From: JBEKDJ01 sp050014415
GTDB taxonomy: Bacteria > Desulfobacterota > BSN033 > UBA1163
Length of the DNA: 7,417 bases
Direction of reading: 5' to 3'
Assembly (NCBI GenBank): GCA_050014415.1
Contig: JBEKDJ010000237.1
Coordinates: 1 to 7,417, forward strand
Positions 6,476-7,417 of the stretch are shown here, in pieces. The number at the start of each line of letters is the position of its first letter. The stretch's first letter is position 1. A program made the position numbers and the translations under genes. The notes under the pieces are model-generated. The model made no database searches, was not told where the DNA came from, and was given only the letters and a program-made list of their open reading frames with translations.

Positions 6476-6693
6476 TTCTTCCTTTTTGTAACATGCAGGC
6501 CCAGCTTGGGATCCCTTCGCTGCGAGAGCGGCATCAATCCGAGAGCCCTCAGGGTCACGATCCCCGACAGGGCCTTCGGATGATAGACTCCCTGTCGAGA
6601 CACCCAAGACATCCAGGGGCCATAAATCGACGGTCTCTTTCCAATATTTGACCTCGTCAAAATGATTATCCTCGCCTCGATGGGAGTTGTCAT
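6460..6693 (-). CDS. Weak candidate small basic protein (77 residues), unrecognised
   Basis: Minus-strand frame from ATG 6693 to TAG 6460-6462. Six of eight arginines are AGG/AGA, matching the right-block genes. The product is basic and Trp-containing (SIYGPWMSWVSRQG, then RRDPKLGLHVTKRK). The frame stays open for 19 further codons upstream of the ATG with protein-like sequence but no other usual start codon, which could mean a gene fragment. No Shine-Dalgarno is seen; a TATA-like stretch (TATAAAAAA, minus strand, about 6747-6755) lies upstream. It overlaps the 6239-6475 frame tail to tail by 16 bases, so at most one is likely to be real. No family recognised. Confidence 0.3.
   Translation of the reverse strand: MTTPIEARIIILTRSNIGKRPSIYGPWMSWVSRQGVYHPKALSGIVTLRALGLMPLSQRRDPKLGLHVTKRKNQSQG
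6537..6581. repeat. Long imperfect stem (13 positions)
   Basis: Arms 6537-6549 and 6569-6581 pair at 11 positions by Watson-Crick rules plus one G-U, with one A-C mismatch, around a 19-base loop. It is the longest stem I found in the window. Its 3' arm is shared with the 6565-6597 stem. It overlaps the weak 6460-6693 frame. Confidence 0.5.
6565..6597. repeat. Perfect 8-bp inverted repeat, alternative to the 6537-6581 stem
   Basis: CGACAGGG (6565-6572) pairs with CCCTGTCG (6590-6597) across 17 bases. Bases 6569-6572 also belong to the preceding stem, so the two cannot form together on one RNA. Confidence 0.5.
6647..6661. repeat. Perfect 6-bp inverted repeat
   Basis: TTTGAC-CTC-GTCAAA is symmetric with a 3-base spacer. 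It could be a dimeric protein-binding site upstream of the 6769 gene or part of the hairpin series. Confidence 0.4.
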
Positions 6694-6754
6694 ACCGAAG
6701 TGCCAGGGGACGGTGAAGCCATGCAGAGATGCTTCGAACTTAAATCTTTTTTAT

Positions 6755-6760
6755 AGGAGG
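6755..6760 (+). promoter_or_regulatory. Strong Shine-Dalgarno site of the 150-residue gene
   Basis: AGGAGG lies 8 bases before the ATG at 6769 and fixes the start. Just upstream, 6738-6755 is AT-rich (CTTAAATC, then a T-run and TATA) and reads TATAAAAAA on the minus strand, so a promoter, perhaps for the opposite strand, may overlap it. Confidence 0.75.
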
Positions 6761-6768
6761 AGAAATAC

Positions 6769-7221
6769 ATGGATGACTTAGATATTCCGGGCCTTAACGA
6801 ACCCAGCCGGAATAGCGAGCCGGTCCAGTCGCCGAAGAAACTTGACATTTCGAGAACCCTTTCCGGTTCCCTGCTGAACAAGATGAAGATCCTCAGGGAT
6901 GCCATAGAGGAGATAGATGGCCTTATCCAGCTAAGAAAAGCCCTGTCGGACAGCATCTATGAAAGGGTTGACAGGGAGATAGCGGACTCCGACTTCCAGC
7001 TTTCCCAGCTCAAACCGTGGCAGCTGGGCCACAATCACTCCATAGAGATGAGGAGGATTGGCGTGGAGCGTGAGATCCTTGCCCTGATGAAGGAGAAGAG
7101 GAGCGAGGATGTAAAGAAATGGGAGCACATCTCCTCCCTGGTAAAACTGAGGAGGCAGTTCGTCATAGAGCTTGAACATCTCCGGACCACCAAGCAGACC
7201 CTGGAAGGGTCCGCCCCCTGA
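6769..7221 (+). CDS. Helical, probably coiled-coil hypothetical protein (150 residues)
   Basis: The start is fixed by AGGAGG 8 bases upstream. Residues 1-30 are polar and proline-containing, probably disordered. Residues about 35-75 and 92-145 are strongly charged and helical, with heptad-like spacing of Leu/Ile (for example IEMRRIGVEREILALMKEKR, 92-111), separated by a break at KPWQLGHN (82-89). No membrane segment, signal peptide, zinc-binding cluster or catalytic motif is seen. Arginine codons are mostly AGG/AGA, as in the Orc1-like gene. It is followed after 79 bases by a same-strand gene that may be a DUF87-type ATPase, so it could be a partner or adaptor of that protein (inference). I recall similar charged helical proteins beside such ATPases in archaea, but cannot name a family. 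Confidence 0.85.
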   Translation: MDDLDIPGLNEPSRNSEPVQSPKKLDISRTLSGSLLNKMKILRDAIEEIDGLIQLRKALSDSIYERVDREIADSDFQLSQLKPWQLGHNHSIEMRRIGVEREILALMKEKRSEDVKKWEHISSLVKLRRQFVIELEHLRTTKQTLEGSAP

Positions 7222-7227
7222 AGTTTA

Positions 7228-7254
7228 TCTCCCCCCTCCTCCTCTCTCCTCCCC
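7228..7254 (+). other. 27-base pure pyrimidine tract
   Basis: An unbroken C/T run begins 6 bases after the TGA of the 150-residue gene and leads straight into the 7254-7273 hairpin. Unstructured C-rich RNA of this kind could be a factor-dependent termination or processing site. This is inference. Confidence 0.4.
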
Positions 7255-7273
7255 GCCGCAGTTTTCTGCGGCG
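7254..7273 (+). repeat. Perfect 8-bp hairpin between the last two genes
   Basis: CGCCGCAG, loop TTTT, CTGCGGCG. No T-run follows (next is TATTAAC), so it is not a standard intrinsic terminator. It ends 17 bases before the ribosome-binding site of the next gene and could tune expression between the two genes, through partial termination or as a processing or stability element. Confidence 0.6.
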
Positions 7274-7290
7274 TATTAACTATCAATACT

Positions 7291-7295
7291 GGTGA
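7291..7295 (+). promoter_or_regulatory. Ribosome-binding site GGTGA of the last gene
   Basis: GGTGA ends 5 bases before the ATG at 7301 and complements the conserved 16S rRNA 3' end; this form is common in archaea. Confidence 0.55.
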
Positions 7296-7300
7296 AAACG

Positions 7301-7417
7301 ATGCATATAGAAGATGTCTTTAAAAAATTGAAGCCCATAACAAAAGGAGACCTGGATATATTGTGGCAGGAATATATCTTGTCTGACGCCAAGACCCAGA
7401 AGAACATGGTGGACATC
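7301..7417 (+). CDS. Start of a gene, tentatively a DUF87/HerA-VirB4-type ATPase (runs off right edge)
   Basis: Thirty-nine codons are visible, beginning MHIEDVFKKLKPI and continuing through ILWQEYILSDAKTQKN, with no stop. The ATG has GGTGA five bases upstream. The fragment has no diagnostic motif. The call rests on my recollection that archaeal DUF87 translocase-like ATPases open with a similar short helical segment before the nucleotide-binding core, so it is a guess about identity but not about the existence of a gene. It follows the coiled-coil gene by 79 bases on the same strand, probably in one operon. If correct, Walker A should appear within the first 150 or so residues beyond the edge. 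Confidence 0.7.
   Translation, partial: MHIEDVFKKLKPITKGDLDILWQEYILSDAKTQKNMVDI

Larger units (their letters stand above)
6076..6768. other. 693-bp intergenic region between divergent genes, rich in inverted repeats
   Basis: No gene can be asserted here. Two short frames (6239-6475 plus, 6460-6693 minus) are listed separately as weak candidates. The stretch holds many short-loop stems: 6130/6151, 6238/6257, 6309/6329, 6347/6362, 6537/6581, 6565/6597, 6647/6661 and 6714/6736. It sits beside an Orc1/Cdc6 gene, where archaeal origins are often found, but I see no clear run of origin-recognition boxes; CCAGGGG occurs at 6613-6619 and 6703-6709 only. No tRNA, rRNA, RNase P, SRP RNA or CRISPR repeat was recognised. 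Confidence 0.6.

Noticed and set aside
6613..6709. Two CCAGGGG copies as archaeal origin-recognition boxes
   Set aside because: Only seven bases match, the flanks differ and the usual GAAAC-type core is absent.
1..7417. Group II intron, CRISPR array, rRNA genes, integrase or transposase
   Set aside because: No domain V-like motif, regular direct repeats, rRNA signature or mobility enzyme was found on either strand.

Overview
The window joins two blocks of different character. An archaeal, probably euryarchaeal, source is suggested (inference, roughly 75%). It rests on a full-length Orc1/Cdc6-type AAA+ gene, TATA-like boxes at archaeal spacing (one fitting a leaderless mRNA), a GGTGA ribosome-binding site, and AGG/AGA/ATA-rich codon use in the right half. 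A bacterium carrying an Orc1-like gene is not excluded: one gene ends in a bacterial-style hairpin plus T-run terminator.

Left block (1-4356, minus strand) is a defence-type cassette. A 1127-residue protein fuses an N-terminal phospholipase-D-like (HKD) nuclease domain to a complete Snf2-family translocase. Twelve bases downstream begins a very large Eco57I/PglX-like DNA methyltransferase, of which only the first 320 residues lie in the window. It runs off the left edge and was assembled here by reading the minus strand. Together they resemble a restriction-modification or phage-exclusion operon related to, but not identical with, class 1 DISARM or type IIG systems. Arginine codons here are mostly CGN, unlike the right block, which suggests separate acquisition.

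Junction (4357-4692) is AT-rich and non-coding. It holds the likely TATA box of the cassette, a degenerate 7-bp repeat with a diverged inverted copy, and the terminator of the next gene.

Right block (4693-7417). On the minus strand are an Orc1/Cdc6-like ATPase and, downstream, an 85-residue protein that may be a PC4/Whirly-like nucleic-acid-binding protein. On the plus strand are a 150-residue helical, probably coiled-coil protein and the start of a further gene (39 codons visible), tentatively a DUF87/HerA-VirB4-type ATPase. Between the divergent pairs lies about 690 bp (6076-6768) with no confident gene but many short-loop inverted repeats. It could be a replication origin beside its initiator, a structured RNA, or decayed coding sequence. 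Initiator, possible ssDNA-binding protein, possible translocating ATPase and a defence cassette would fit an integrated plasmid-like or viral element, but no integrase, att site or mobility gene is visible.
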